From: Podochytrium sp. JEL0797
Lineage: Eukaryota > Chytridiomycota > Chytridiomycetes > Chytridiales > Chytriomycetaceae
Direction: 5' to 3'
Length of the DNA: 52,561 nucleotides
Assembly: GCA_027596195.1 (NCBI GenBank)
Contig: JADGJG010000068.1
Location: 1 to 52,561 of the forward strand
The notes under the pieces are model-generated. The model saw nothing but the letters and a program-made list of their open reading frames with translations, searched no databases and was not told the DNA's origin. Numbering within the stretch: the first letter of the stretch is position 1; each line of letters starts with the position of its first letter. Shown here piece by piece: positions 1-12,356 of the stretch. Position numbers and translations under genes: made by a program.

Positions 1-1250
1 GTCTTTAATTGGACTCGCAAAAACGCATGTGCCACGGAATCACTCGCCCAATATCAAGTATGCTGCCGGATCGAACGCGTATGTCGCAAACAAGGCTGGT
101 CTGCTGGAGTACCTTGCATCGAGGCCTTTTGCATTCACTGCAACTCATTTCAAATGATTTTGAAAATTTTCACCGATTGCCATTTTTTTGGGTGAATCAC
201 CGACCCCGTGCAATTTTTGTCGACGGGAAAAGCATCGTACCACCACCTCCAATCGAATCTTCAAATGAGCGCACAGGCCCCCATGAAAGCGGGAACAACG
301 CGAGCCGATCTGTGGACAGTGTTGCAAGAAAAATTCTCTTTTTTTCTCGCCGGGTAGTTTTGCTCCCGTGAGACCAGGGTGGGACTCGGCGCCCGAAAAA
401 AATCTCATTGTTTGCAGGCGGCGTAGCCACAAGCCACGCCCAACGAGCTGTACACGGAGAAGTTTGGAAGGAAATCCACTGCTATTTTCTGATATGTACT
501 CGTAATTTAAAATGCCTCTCTTATCAGCCATATTGCCGCCGTTGACGCTTGGCCGATGGGGCTTCCGAAATTGGAATAGAAGTATTGCGAGCCGCCACAA
601 CGAAGAATCCTATATTTGGTTTCAATTTCAATGATTTCATATCCTGAACGCGGTGAAATCGAGTATGGCGAACCGCGAGTGGGCGAGAACGGCCTCCGTC
701 CCGCACCACATCGGCGAATATCGAGTCAAAATCGTGTTGCGTGTTTCCAACAATACAGTCTCAACTATTTCGAATATGATTGCGTGTGTGGTGTATATAT
801 TCCATCGTGTTGACAGCACCCTTGCACCTGCATTACACCCGCGTGTCCTTCGATTTGTTATGACAGCAAAAATAATGCTGCGGCGACTGCAGTTCCCATG
901 TTTCCAGCACCGAAACCCTTGAAATGAAGCGAATCGAGCATTCGAAATTTGTGCGCTCGTTCAATGAAATCATACCCGAATAATATGGCTATGAAAGTGC
1001 CTTTGCACGCAACCACACGAAACCCTCGAAATGCACCTCGTCTCAGAATACAGTCAGAATATTCAAAGCCCGGTATTCAAAGTCCGATTCTTACTGCCAT
1101 CCACACGTCACAAAAATATTTTGCCGCAAAAAAATAGATGTCGAAATCACAAACGCGCCTCCTTTCACCCTCCTATACCGACTCGCCCTCGTCATGATGT
1201 CTCTCTCGTGGCTGTAACTACTGGTTGACTTCGAGCCACAAGACCTCCGG
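1..1250. other. No gene supported
   Basis: The first 1.25 kb holds only short, mutually overlapping reading frames on both strands with no domain that I recognise and no consistent chain of exons. The longest (minus strand, 145-600) has low-complexity, shadow-like composition. I see no telomere repeat, tRNA or transposon ends. It may be the distal part of an intergenic region, or hold a gene whose exons I cannot recognise. Confidence 0.5.
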
Positions 1251-1292
1251 TTGGCGCGCTGTCTGTCTGCCTGTCGACCCAGATTTTTGCGC

Positions 1293-2294
1293 GATGCCCA
1301 GCGACGCCTCGCGACGCGCGCTTCCATCTACAGTTCCCTCGCTCTCACCGTACAGTAAGTGTTCGTCTCTGACACATCCACACGCCTCCTCTTCTTTCTT
1401 TGCAGTTTTCATTTTGACATCCAATATTGACCCGCCTTGTTTCCACTCCCCTCACACACACAGCGCACACCACACACACATCACTCACACACCACCTATA
1501 TGCAGTACATCACGGTCAACCTGCTTCGGTACTGTTGCTTTGCTTTTTTCGAAGAGCCCCCTCCATGCGGCCAAACTTGTCGCTGACAATTCTTCCTCAC
1601 ATCAAAACAAAAAATGCAGACACTCTCAAGACAAAACACGGAGCAACCACCAGTCATATTCTTTGTCCCGTCACGCACCCGACCTCCTGTCTCAAGACGA
1701 TCCCTCCTCCAGGAACCATGTAACGCTCGGTCCAAAGGAAGTCAGTCTCCAGAAGAAACACTGACTACTGTCCCGCTGCATCCGGCCAAACTCGATCGCC
1801 ACATCAAGTACGTCGCAAAAGTGCTGCATTGGGATGCGTCATTTGTGTTGATTTGATTTTGTGCGTTTGAAAGATATGTCGCCAACTCAGCAATTTTTTT
1901 CCCGTGTCAGGTCAAGACAACAAGTCCTACGATACAACAAAAACAAGCGTCTGGAAACCCAAGCAACGCGTGACCGCATGCTGTCGCCCAAATCGTCAAG
2001 ACCAGGATTCTGAGCACAAGGAGGACTCTGAAAAACAAGGTTCGCCTAGACCCGAACAACATTCCCCCTGGTTTTTTTCCATTTTATTTTCATTTATTTT
2101 TGCGGGCGCGGTTGAGTGGATTAGTAGGCGAGCGAATGCAGTCTGAAGACTGTCAAGAACCTTTTTTGCACTCACACAAACAGATTCTGTGGCCCTCCCA
2201 TCAAGGAACGCGACGCGATACCCAAGCACCAGTTTCCGCGGCCACCACCAAACAACAACGCGTCGCGCAAGCGGAGGACTCTGAAAAACAAGGT
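1293..2294 (+). other. Possible spliced transcript of unknown function
   Basis: A chain of good splice signals suggests transcription on the plus strand. An ATG at 1293 opens a short frame that meets a canonical GTAAGT donor at 1355, with a pyrimidine-rich acceptor TTTGCAG ending at 1405. Further acceptor-like CAG sites follow near 1509, 1620 and 1910, and donor-like sites near 1808, 2040 and 2292. Two putative exon ends (near 2040 and 2290) carry the same 22-bp sequence. I could not join the pieces into one long open frame without a stop, and no domain is recognisable. It could be a rapidly evolving protein gene, a non-coding RNA, or chance. RNA reads would decide. Confidence 0.25.
2020..2294 (+). 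repeat. Two perfect 22-bp direct copies, 253 bp apart
   Basis: The core GAGGACTCTGAAAAACAAGG occurs at 2020-2041 and again at 2273-2294, identical over 22 bp. In each case the surrounding sequence stays open in one frame reading EDSEKQ, and the copy ends on a possible splice donor (GT just after AAG). This looks like a duplicated exon end. Confidence 0.6.
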
Positions 2295-2544
2295 AGGTAC
2301 GAAATTTTGAGATCCTTGTCGTGTTTAGTTTTCGGAGTAAATATCAATATAAATACTGTCTCCCAATCAATCCATTCTGTATTGAATCAATGGCGCTTTG
2401 GAGAGAAGCCGACACTCAAGCGATTTTTTACAAGAGTGTGGACATGAAAACCCGTGTTGTGGAGATTTTTGAAAAATGCTCTTGCAGAACCCAAAAAAAA
2501 CTATATTTTAACTTGCGTTACACACAGTATGCCAAAGTATGAGA

Positions 2545-3942
2545 TTAAAGCGGAACCAATAGACCATCATACGCGGGGGCAGCAGGAATTCTATATAAAA
2601 AAATCAGTCATCCAACGCAAATCAAACACCTAAATGCGAATCACTCACCCAGCCTTCTTCAACCCCTCATGATTCTTCAACCTCTCTACCAACACATCAT
2701 GTTCAATATCATGGCAAAAGTCCGTCAGCAACAGCTTCTTGGGCGTCACTTCGAGCGCCAGCGCAATCGCCTCATTGACGGACATGTGCGAGGGATGGCT
2801 GCTTTCTCTCAACGCGTCCAAAACGAGAATCGGACTGTCCTTGATGAGCATTTTGACGCGATCGGGTACAATGTTGGTGTCCGAAATATACGTGATTTCA
2901 GGGAATTTGAAACCGAGGCAGTGGTATGGGAGACCGTTGGATCTTCCGTGTTCGACTGAGGGGATAAAATGAAGTTAGCCAACATTTGCATGTAACGTGA
3001 AAGAAAAACATCAACCTTCAAACGGAATCACAGGCAACCCATCGATATCAAGAATCGGAAACCCTTCCGGCGTCAACTCCCACGCAGGCGCATCCTCCGC
3101 ATCAAACACGTGGAACACAAGGGCCGCGATTTGACCACCCCCCGTAGCCTTTTTCGAATCGACCAAATACGGAAACGCGCCCGCCACAACCGCCATCGCT
3201 TCCTTGTTCAAATAAATATCAATCGAGTTTTGGACTCTTGAATCTATGGTCCATGCGCGTAGATCGTCCAACCCGAAAATCGCGTCAGCGTGGCCATGTG
3301 TGATTAGAAGGGCGTCTTTGGGGGGGAAATGGGGAATCAGTTTTCTCGAATCTCGATCAAGGACAGTTTACCAATCGTGGTGATGTTGTAATACGGGAAC
3401 CATTGCAATGCGGATGAAAAGAAAGTCTTGCCCGCATCAATCACCACGTGTCTCATTCTGCCGTCCGCATGGCTACCATGAAATGACAAACAAATTAGAA
3501 CCTTGAATGAACGTTGATCGCAACCGTTTTTCGAAATTGGAATGCGAAATAGGGAGGGACAAGAAGAAGAGTACCGGTATCGATACAGCCCGCTCGTGTT
3601 GTTTCTGCGGTTGTGATTGAATTGCGGGATCGTTTGGATCGCAAGCGCTTGGCCGTTGATTTCGGTGGATCGTTCGCCTTGCTTGGCGGCATCGAAGGCA
3701 GGGGTGGGTGGTACCCAGTGGGAAGCCTTGACGCAGACGGCGCAGGTTGGGTGCGGGTGTTTGGTGAGGCAGGTCTAATTTGATCGTTAACATGGATTGC
3801 GGCATGAGGGGGTCAAACTTACCACATTCGGCACACCGCCAGAGGTTCCTAATGCCAGTCCATTTAATACATCACTGAAGGGCCGAGAAGGGGGGAAAGG
3901 GGAGCCATGCGCACCTGTTCCCAAGAAAATGAAATCGCTCAT
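2545..3942 (-). CDS. PhnP-like metallo-beta-lactamase fold hydrolase
   Basis: Predicted metal-dependent hydrolase of the metallo-beta-lactamase superfamily, closest in layout to the PhnP / fission-yeast C777.06c group; the substrate is unknown. Exon 1 (3942-3915) joins exon 2 (3848-3823) to give the N-terminal glycine-rich strand FLGTGTSGGVPNV. Exon 3 (from 3774) carries CxxC-type cysteines (TCAVC) and N-N-R-R-N-N-T-S. Later exons give VVIDAGKTFF and the metal motif THGHADAIFGLDDLRAW, which is the HxHxDH-type site in the form usual for this subgroup. Near 2850-2650 lie SPILVLDALR and SHMSVNEAIALA. An apparent stop at 2645 sits on a GTGAGT donor; splicing to the TATATAG acceptor adds IPAAPAYDGLLVPL and a stop at 2545, a tail I judge real. 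The start is 55 bp from the divergent EXORDIUM-like gene. Confidence 0.85.
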
Positions 3943-3997
3943 TTTTGGAAGAAATTGTCAAGCCTCCAACGAAAGATTTACACACGCGAAGAAAAAG

Positions 3998-5946
3998 ATG
4001 ACGGTTTCCTCCTTCAAGCCCGTCGTGCGAGTCCTCAAACGAAGCATCCTCCGACCCTTCGGAATCGCCGTCCCCTGGGCCATCGTGATCCCCCTCCTCC
4101 TCGTCTTCATCCTCGCCCTCTACTTTGGCGCTCTCCTCGCGTACAACCTGTTCGCGTCGCTCCATTACGCTGCTAAATACATGCCGCAACAACGACCCCA
4201 TTTCGACCACTTTGATCATTCTTCGGCGAGGGAGCGGTTTGCAGAGAGTAGGAGGCTTCAGGCCGGGTTGCCGGTGATGGGGGGGGAGGGTGTCGGGAGG
4301 TTGGCTGCAAATCATAAGCGGGATGCGGCGGTGGTGGTGCCTCCGAAGGCTCGGTTTTCGAGGTCTTCGTTGGAGGAGAGGAGTAATCAGGATGTTGGGA
4401 TGGTCGGGGTGGGGCTCTCGCAGCCGAGTATGTATTCCCTTTCTGGTTATTTTACGCGAGGGGGATTACTTGCTCAAGTTGTATACACACCCAGCTGGCT
4501 CAACTTTCATGCTCAACTACTATGGTTGGTACTTTTTGTCCTTGGAGTATTAGTAAATCTGATTTTGGTTTTTGTTTTCCACGCGATGAAAAGGCGGCCC
4601 TACGATGACCAACCCAGTGAATTACTGTAAGAACTGATTCCAACTTACTTCAAATTCTAATGCTTGAATTTGTACAGACGTTATTTGTAAGAAATTCACC
4701 ATTTGCCTGTTTCGAAGCTAAAAAAAACATGTTCGCGCACTTTGATCCGTAATCCAAAACAGGGGTATGCATAAAAGAGTTCTATTTGTAGTATTAACCT
4801 CATAATACAGTATGGAAACGATTGGTATGGCTACGAGAGTCAAATGCAAGCCTTTCACGTATTCCTCGACAACCTATGTAACCACGCCTTGTTCGAAACA
4901 AATTATACCTCGCGCCTCTAACCCAAGTCACACATCCGCACACACACGCATAAACAGCATCCGGCTCATGGTGGAAAATCCTCGCCCAATACGACCCCAC
5001 CCCCCCTTACTCGCGCTTCAAAGGCGCCACCGTGATCCCCAAAAACCTCACCATCACAGACGAATTGCAAATCCAGCCACTCATCGCGGACCTGTTGACG
5101 CGCAACATTTTGCCCCCGGATGAGAACGCGTTGTATCTGTTTCTTGGCGGATTTGATACGATGCCGCGTCAGTTTACGACACAGGGACAGGCGTATTGTA
5201 GCGTGTTTTGTATGTTTGGATTTCTTTTTTTGTCCTAGGAGCGCAGAAAAGGGTGGAGGGAGAGGGGGGTGCTGAATGGTCAAATTTTGCAGGCGGATAC
5301 CACTCCAATTTCGCAACTTCCGATACTCAATACCAAAACCTCAAATGTAAGCCCCATGAAACCCTGGAAAACTCTAGTGTCACAAAACTAATCCCCTGTA
5401 CCCACTCCCCCTTCGCATGTTCAAAGACTTGGTCGCTGGAATGACCTGCCCCTACTGCGGTGACTCCAACCCCTGGACAGCCCTCCAAATGACAGTCTCG
5501 CATGAAATTTCGGAAGCGGTTCGAAGCTTGTTTTCTTGTTCATGTTTTGGCCCCGCCCATTCACCCCCTCCCACACAAACACATCACTCCACCCAAAAAG
5601 ATCACGGACCCCCTCGTAAATGAAGCAACATCCGTAGGACCTCCTGTTGCATGGTACAATGAAAAGTATGGAGAAATCGGTGACATTTGCAATGCAATGT
5701 GAGTGCTTTTGAGTGTGTGTGGGATCCTCTGCGATCGACTGACACCCCCCTCCTCCTCCTTCACACACACACACGCGCAAATTAGGCCAGGCATTTCAAT
5801 TTCAAATGTCCCTGGGCTACCGAACCAGGTCGTGCAGGTAAAAGAAAAGTGTCTTCGCCTTCAGTTTCGCTCAAGTTTCTTCTCTCTCCACACACGTTCA
5901 ACAGAAACTCTGGTCCAATTTGGACCAAAAGTGCATTCCAACTTGA
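3998..5946 (+). CDS. Membrane-anchored EXORDIUM-like protein (phosphate-induced protein 1 family)
   Basis: Exon 1 (3998-4427) encodes a basic N-terminus, one strong membrane segment (about residues 23-48, AVPWAIVIPLLLVFILALYF) and a polar linker, suggesting a type II membrane protein with the catalytic-like domain outside. Exon 2 starts at 4495 and reads TGSTFMLNYYG, the family's YYGG start. Later exons give YESQMQAFHVFLDN, YLFLGGFD, YCSVFCGGYHS, SHEISEAITDP and WYNEKYGEIGDICNAM, ending VQKLWSN and a stop at 5944-5946, all in the order seen in the two paralogs at 31.6 and 35.3 kb. It lacks their Ser/Thr tail. Between 4525 and 4810 the reading frame slips: GVLVNLILVFVFHA matches the family but follows YYG only after 20 extra bases that have no normal splice signal. 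Either a frameshift or an unusual intron is present. A poly(A) signal AATAAA lies at 5955. Confidence 0.75.
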
Positions 5947-6110
5947 CTTGAAAAAATAAAATTCATCTTTATTTTGGTCAAAAGCAAAAAGCGCTGCGGG
6001 GGTCAGGAGGAAAAAAACAACTATGCAATTTTTTAAAACACGCCCTCACAAATACACACACACACACACATCAACAACTCTGCAAAAACCACCAACCATC
6101 CCAACCCCCC

Positions 6111-7763
6111 TCACTTGATCGCCTTTTTCAACATCCTCTCAATCTCATCAAAACTATCCGTCCCAACTCTCACTATCTCTCTGCCAAAGTGACGCTGAAT
6201 CGCATCCATCTCTTTGAAACTCTTTTCATCATGCACAAAGTTGATGCTCACACCAGTGCGTCCGAAGCGGCCCGTGCGTCCAATACGGTGAAGGTACGTC
6301 TCCGGGTCGACCGTGTATCCGTCCGCTTGGAGGGGCATGTCAAAGTTGATGACGAGGTTCACTTGGAGAATGTCGATCCCGCGAGAGAGAACGTTGGTCG
6401 TGATGAGCACTTTAGACTTGCCGGAACGGAAGTCGTCAATCACGCGGTCGCGTTCGGGGCCGTCGAGGGAACTGGGTGGGAGGTGGGGTCGATTTTTTTT
6501 GGTGAGAAAAAGGCCGGGTGGGAGAAAGAGAGAGAGTAGGAGGACAACAAAAAAGCACAACGTACCCATGCAAGAGAGAAACCGCGTGTCCCTCGTCGTT
6601 CATGATGTTGGCGAGCTGATCAGCCTTCCACTTTTGCTGTAACCATAGCAAAGAAAAAGGCCGTCGTGAGCCAACCGAGAAAAAACGCACCACACACCAC
6701 ACACACAATAAAAAGAAAACACTTACTCTCACAAAAATGATACTCTGTCCAATCGTCAACAGACCATAAATGGCCATCAAAATCTCCGTCTTGTGGTCCT
6801 CGTCCCTGCAGTCCATGTAAAGCTGCTTGATGGCGTTCACGCTTAACTCTTCCTTCTTCAACGTGATAGATCCGGCGTTGGGCGCGATGCGCTGTGCAAA
6901 GTCACGCAACTCGTCGGTCCAGGTGGCGCTGAACAAGAGAATTTGACACGAGGGCGGCATGAGCTTGCGGATGCGCACGGATTGGTCCCCGAGGCCTTGG
7001 AGGTCCAGCATGTTGTCGGCTTCGTCGAGGACAAACACTTTACAAGTGCTCGTGCTGATCATGCCCTTGCGCGAGTAGTCCATGACGGTTCCTGGGGTGC
7101 CGACGAGGAGTTGGGCGACAATCTTTGTGGTTCTGCGAAGCGAGAGAGAAAAAAGTCATTAGCAGTGTGCCCCCACCGAATAAAAAAAGTAAATCTACCT
7201 CGGGATGTCCATGTCCTTGATTGCATACGCCGTAGTGACACCGACATACTTGCCCATCTCTCTGGCGACTTCCATGATCTGGCGGGCGAGTTCGCGCGAC
7301 GGGGCCAAGCAGATGGCTTGGAGGGACGGGTCGCTGTAGTCGATGCGCGAGAGCATGGTCAGGGCGAACGCGGCCGTCTTCCCGGTTCCCGACTGCGACT
7401 GTCCGACCAGGTTTTGGGGTGGGTCTGTCAGCAGCATGGGAAGGGCCTAATAGAAGGGTGGGAATGAGGACCCTCTCGCTAATAGTAATTCACACACACA
7501 CCACCCACCCTCTCCTGGATCTTGCTAGGCTTCTGGAAGCCCATGCCGTAGATGCCCTTGAGCAGCTCCATGCTGAGGCCGAGTTCCTCGAAGGACTTGA
7601 CTCCGTTGTAGAGGGTGGGATCCACGGTGCCGTCGCCGAGGGTCACGACGACCTTATGCGTGGGCGACACGCCGTTGGCGCCGTCTGCGCCAGTGTCCCA
7701 TTCGTCGTCTTGGACAAGGCGCGAGTGTTTCTGCGCAACGGGCGCGTCTGTTTCGTGGAGCAT
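6111..7763 (-). CDS. DBP5: DEAD-box RNA helicase, DBP5/DDX19 type
   Basis: ATP-dependent RNA helicase acting in mRNA export at the cytoplasmic face of the nuclear pore, from family knowledge. About 450 residues in five exons, close to the usual 480. Motifs appear in order: Q motif (GFQKPSKIQ), motif I SQSGTGKT, Ia PSRELA, Ib [45 protein letters not shown]. Assignment to DBP5 rather than another DEAD-box protein rests on the start of the core ([20 protein letters not shown]), the [19 protein letters not shown] stretch, and the tail with [19 protein letters not shown] and the closing [12 protein letters not shown]. The start at 7763 gives an acidic N-terminus before the Q motif. The gene is intact. 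Confidence 0.93.
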
Positions 7764-8431
7764 TTTTTGGTGTGAAAAAAAAATGACTGCGGTTTCGTTT
7801 TTGCCTTCGCGTTTGAGTGTCGCTTAACTATTCGCTTGACTAGGCCTTCGCTATCGCTTAACTAGGCCTTCGCTAGGTGTTTGCTACGTGTCGCTAGGTG
7901 TTCGCAGGTTTCGCCAGATGTTCGCTACGAGTCGTGTGAATCACGCCGCCTCGAGACTTTCACCACTCCGCTTCGTCTCCATCACTTCATCGAATCCATC
8001 GCTACGAATCACACACTGCTTCGCATTGCACCGCATCGCTTCACACATTCACAATACCATTCGCAGAAAGCCCGGCAACTTGGTCGGTAACGCTGTCGAC
8101 TGCAACCCAACGCATCAGCACAACACTCCCACACACACACACCACACACCTGCATTCGCCGCGCCCCATCCGTTGTTGGTTGTCTTTGGTGGAGCTCCCC
8201 AACCCGAGGCCACTACAAGTCCGAATTAAGCAGCGCCAAGGTTTGCTGCGCATCCTGTCTCACCTCCATCGGTCGGTGTCGTTGGTGACTGCGTCGAATC
8301 GCCCCAAGTTCCGGAGATTGGCGATGGCTGCGACATCGATAAAAAGTTTTTTTTGGTTTGTTTTTGTTTGTGCATCACTCTCTCTCCTTCTCCTTCTCCC
8401 GTCTTTTTCATATCGAAAGTAAAGGAAAGAG
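7764..8431. other. Intergenic: DBP5 5' region and mannosidase 3' region
   Basis: No gene seen. The half next to DBP5 holds a 22-bp tandem repeat and is rich in CGCTAGG/TTCGC words. The half next to the mannosidase is a pyrimidine-rich tract on the plus strand (CTCTCTCCTTCTCC near 8380). Confidence 0.6.
7821..7876 (+). repeat. 22-bp tandem repeat, two full units and one partial
   Basis: Units of the form CGCTTRACTAGGCCTTCGCT plus two bases lie at 7833-7854 and 7855-7876, with a partial unit at 7821-7832. Degenerate words (GTGTTTGCTA, CGCTAGGTGTTCGC) continue for about 50 bp. It lies 60-115 bp upstream of the DBP5 start codon, so it is in its promoter or 5' UTR. Confidence 0.8.
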
Positions 8432-11400
8432 TTACGCAGACTCCATAGTCAACTTCACAGACACAATCTTGAACGGCCCAAACGGAATCACAAGCCTGCC
8501 AAACTCATCCATCTGCAGGGCCGCCTCATCATCCTCCAGAATATTACAAAACCGAGCCTTCGAAATCTTGAACGCACTGGCGCAAAAAAGCAAGTGTGAA
8601 TGTAATATCAACCCATACGTGGAAAAAAAACACTCACCAAGACAATCGCGCAACCCCACGCCCGCCATAAGCCTCATACATCCGAACCACAAACTCCATC
8701 GCTCCTTTCTTGTCCACATCCTCCACGCGTTTCAGCGTATCAAACACCAAGCTCGGCGCGTCCTCGATGCAAAAGTGGGTCTGTTCGATGTGGTGCCCGA
8801 CTCCCACGGAAATCTCATTCACAAGTGGAGGCATGTTGTATTGGTACCCCTTTTGAACGACATTGCTTGCCAAGAAGGATCCTTTGTGAGGATACAAGGC
8901 AAACTTGAACGAGTGTGATCCTGCCGAAGCAAGCAATTAGTTATTCCCCTAAAAAAAAATACACTCACTCACTCACTCACCCATATCCATTCCGTCAAAA
9001 GGATCCTTTGGAGCTCTCAACAGCGATAAACGCATCACGTTTCCCTTCACCGCGTACCCATATTTCGAGTCGTTCAAAATCGCTACCCCGAAATCAAACT
9101 CGGACAGATCCGCGAACCGATGCCCGCACACTTCAAATTTAGCCAAATCCCAGGAAGTGTTGTAATGAGTCGGGCGTTCGACGAATCCATACTGAGTTTC
9201 GTACGTTGCCGTGTCGCAATTGACGCTGACAGGGAACTCCACTCTCTGTCCCCAACAAGTGGATGGTCACGACAAGAGACAAGCGACCTCTCCCAAATAA
9301 AACCAACTCACCAACATCCTCCGATTCTCCCTCCACTCCACAAAACACTCAAAAGAAACCCATTCCCCAACTGCCGTCACAACAATCCTCTCCCTTATCC
9401 AACTCACTTCCGAAACCGCATGCCTCACCACAACCACGACCCTCAAAGGCCCCGACTCCTCCACACCCACTGTCCCTAACGGTCCAATATCCCACCCTTT
9501 TTCCAATTGACATGGATCAATGTCCCACGCGTCGAAATCGGCGGGTGTGTCTTCGAAGAGTTTGAACACGTTGCCGAGTTGACTCGGGGCGATGGTTTCG
9601 CGGCCGGTGGATTTGTGGAGTAAGGAAACGACGCGGCCATGTGGGTCGAGGTGGAGGAGGAGGTGTTGGTTTTCGATAAGGAAACCTCCGGTATCGGTGT
9701 GCCGCAGTTGTACTTGGTGAAGGGGTTGTTGCATCTCAGAAATGCGTTTGATGGAGGACGAAGTTGGGGCGAGAATTCCAGCTGTCGAAGTGAAGAATGA
9801 GGAAAAGAAAGCTCTTGAGAAAATAATTTATGCTCACGGTAAACCAACACGGTTCCAATCGAAGTCAATTGATGCACCTGTGTCATTTCCTTGACACTCT
9901 CGTGACTCACTTCCAGAAGCGTGTCGAATACCCAAGCCGTCGTGTTGATCACATGCACCCCTGTAAAAGAAATCCATTTCAACAACGACAGCCAAACAAA
10001 ACAAAACAGCAACAAACCCGGGGCCAAAACCTCCCTCCCCTTCAAAAACGACACCACCCCCACCCTCTCCCTCCCCAAACCCACCCCCTTCAACACCTCA
10101 CATGCCCTCGCAACCAACCCCTCCCCCGCCACAACAACCTCCTCATAAATCCGCCTAGCATCCTCCACCACAATCTTAATCGAACTCCCCGGCAACACAT
10201 CATGAAACTGACACAACAACACCAACTTCCATAGCCGATCCAACACCTCTTTCGGATACCCACTGGCCCCATACCCACGCGTGAGGAGACACAAGGAATG
10301 GAGGTACTCGCAATTCCGTAGTAAAATCTCACATTGTCGATTCGATTTCTTGATAAACCCAGCCGTAGTATAAGTAAGTGATTTAATCCCGCCGCGTGTC
10401 GAGGACTCAAGACTGTGGAAATACGAATTCGGTGTGCCGTAATGGATTCTCGCAGGGAGTCCCTCCACGTTTTCGAGCAGAGACAAGCGTTCAAGCATGG
10501 GAGGGAGGGGTCCACCGCCGCCGTCGCCGTTTCCGAAAATGACGATTGATTGGTTCGTGTATGCCTTGTCTTTGTTGTTGTTGACGCTGTGGAGGGGGGA
10601 AGGCGGGATGGAGTACGGTTATTCATTTGGCTAGGAGAAACAAATCGTTTACGTTTGGACTACGTCCGTGACGCGACATTGGGACATGATGTTGTCGGAG
10701 GGAGGGAGGTGGGCAATGATGGAGGATCCGTCGAGGCTGCATATTATTTTGGTGAGTGGCACGCGGGGGTCGCGTGAGACTCACGCAATCCACTTGAAGG
10801 TTGAGTTTTGCACGCGGTTCATGCGGTTCCAAGACAACTTGGTGGTGAGAAAGTAGTGCATGCCCGATTCTTGACACAATTGCGGTAACTGAGCATTCTA
10901 AACCCCCGATTTCAGTAAAACGCAAGAACCGAAGACAAACTCAACGAATCCAAACGTGTCCGGCAACCACAACACCTCACACCTCTCTCCAAACTTTTCC
11001 TCAAAATACCTCTGCCCATAAAGAAACTGTCGGCACAACGCCTCCCCACTCGGCATGTTGGAGTCCATTTCGACCCAGGTTCCACCCACAGGCACAAACT
11101 GCTGCTTCTTTGCAAACGCTTGCATCTTCTTGAACAGAGACGGATAATTCTGTTCGACCCATTCAAACTGTTGCGCTTGTGACGCGGTGAAAGTGTAGTG
11201 TGGGTTCATTTCCATGAGTCCGATTTGAGTTGCGAAGCTGCGCGCGGCTTTGCGCTTGGTCTCGTCAAACGGCTATATAAATCCGAATCAATGTTAAAAC
11301 AAAGAAAAACGAGTGAATAAGGCCCTGAAAACGCACCCACAACCAAGCAGTGTCGAGATGACAATTACCAATCGCCACAATCTCATGCCGCGTCTTATTC

Positions 11401-12356
11401 CCCCCACCTTCCCTCTCTTCAAAAAACCGCTTGGCAACCGCCAACCCTTGCCTCACACTCTCCTGACTCCCCACCCGAAAGATATTCACAATCTGATTCG
11501 CGACAAACAACGCGTCCGCATTCAACTGTCCCTCCCACGGCGTATCCCTCACAATCTGTACCAACATGTCCGTATACTTGAACAACTCCCACCCCTCCCG
11601 GTTCCTCACACACAACCTTGCTTCGTCCAACGTGAACGTGAGGTTCGGGTTGTTGGCGACCCCACCGCGTCCGTTGCACGCTACTTCAATGTACAACTCG
11701 TGTTTTGAGTAAGGAACAGCTTGATTCGTGATCAAGAAGTCGAGGTGTGAATCGCCGTCGTGGCCGCCCGTGAGTCCCTGCAACGCGTCGCCCGTAGGAG
11801 AAAACACGAGTGCTTCGGAGTTGGAGTTGAAGTAGAGAAAGACTTGGTCCTCCGCGAGGATGGGTGGGATTGTGATGGAGATCTGAGAGGAAGTGTTCAG
11901 GAAAGTGTCTCGTTTGAAAAGGAAGGCAGGGAAAGTGAAAGGGAACCTTGAACCAATGGGTTGACCAGCTCGGACCAAACCGTGCACCGACTTTGACAGG
12001 TTCATATTTGCCACGCATCGCTTCAGAGAACGAGCTACCGCGAATTCCAGTCAGTGCCTCGGTGGCCAAGCACCAACTCACAGCAAGCAAAAAACTCACA
12101 TGCGCTTGAGGTCAGGGACCGAGAACATGCTCATCTCGACATTCTCTCCGAATCCGCTATCGTTACAGTTGAATGCAATGTCAGCTGATTCGGTTTGAAA
12201 AGCTGGCCTCGAAATCATTACAAACCGATGCTTCCACAGCGCCGTGTTGAGGTTCACATCCTCAAACTGCCCTTGCTGGAGAAACTTGTCGAAACGAGCG
12301 AGCGTAATGTCTCGAGGTTGCTTCTGCAGCGAATTCAAGTTGCTGGTCGCTGCCAT
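8432..12356 (-). CDS. AMS1: Alpha-mannosidase, glycoside hydrolase family 38 (AMS1 type)
   Basis: Exo-acting alpha-mannosidase that removes mannose from free oligosaccharides in cytosol or vacuole. The N-terminus ([25 protein letters not shown]) has no signal peptide and matches the AMS1/MAN2C1 layout, in which an Ig-like region precedes the GH38 core. The zinc motif [11 protein letters not shown] is near 11350, followed by [37 protein letters not shown] and WLPDTFGF, which contains the catalytic-nucleophile region of the family. After an intron the frame continues as [24 protein letters not shown] and STFKWI. Downstream come the C-terminal beta domains, ending [14 protein letters not shown] and a stop at 8432. 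About 1,090 residues in many exons, close to the yeast length. No frameshift is needed in the parts I followed. Confidence 0.92.

Noticed and set aside
145..600. Minus-strand frame of 151 codons
   Set aside because: No domain, unusual composition, overlapping frames in all directions and no splice context; it looks like chance.
2645..2851. End of the PhnP-like gene at the 2645 stop
   Set aside because: The stop lies in a GTGAGT donor; splicing to a TATATAG acceptor gives PAYDGLLV, a tail that fits the family better.
6052..6072. CA dinucleotide run as a CRISPR or satellite array
   Set aside because: It is a simple microsatellite in a 3' UTR; no spacer structure exists anywhere in the window.
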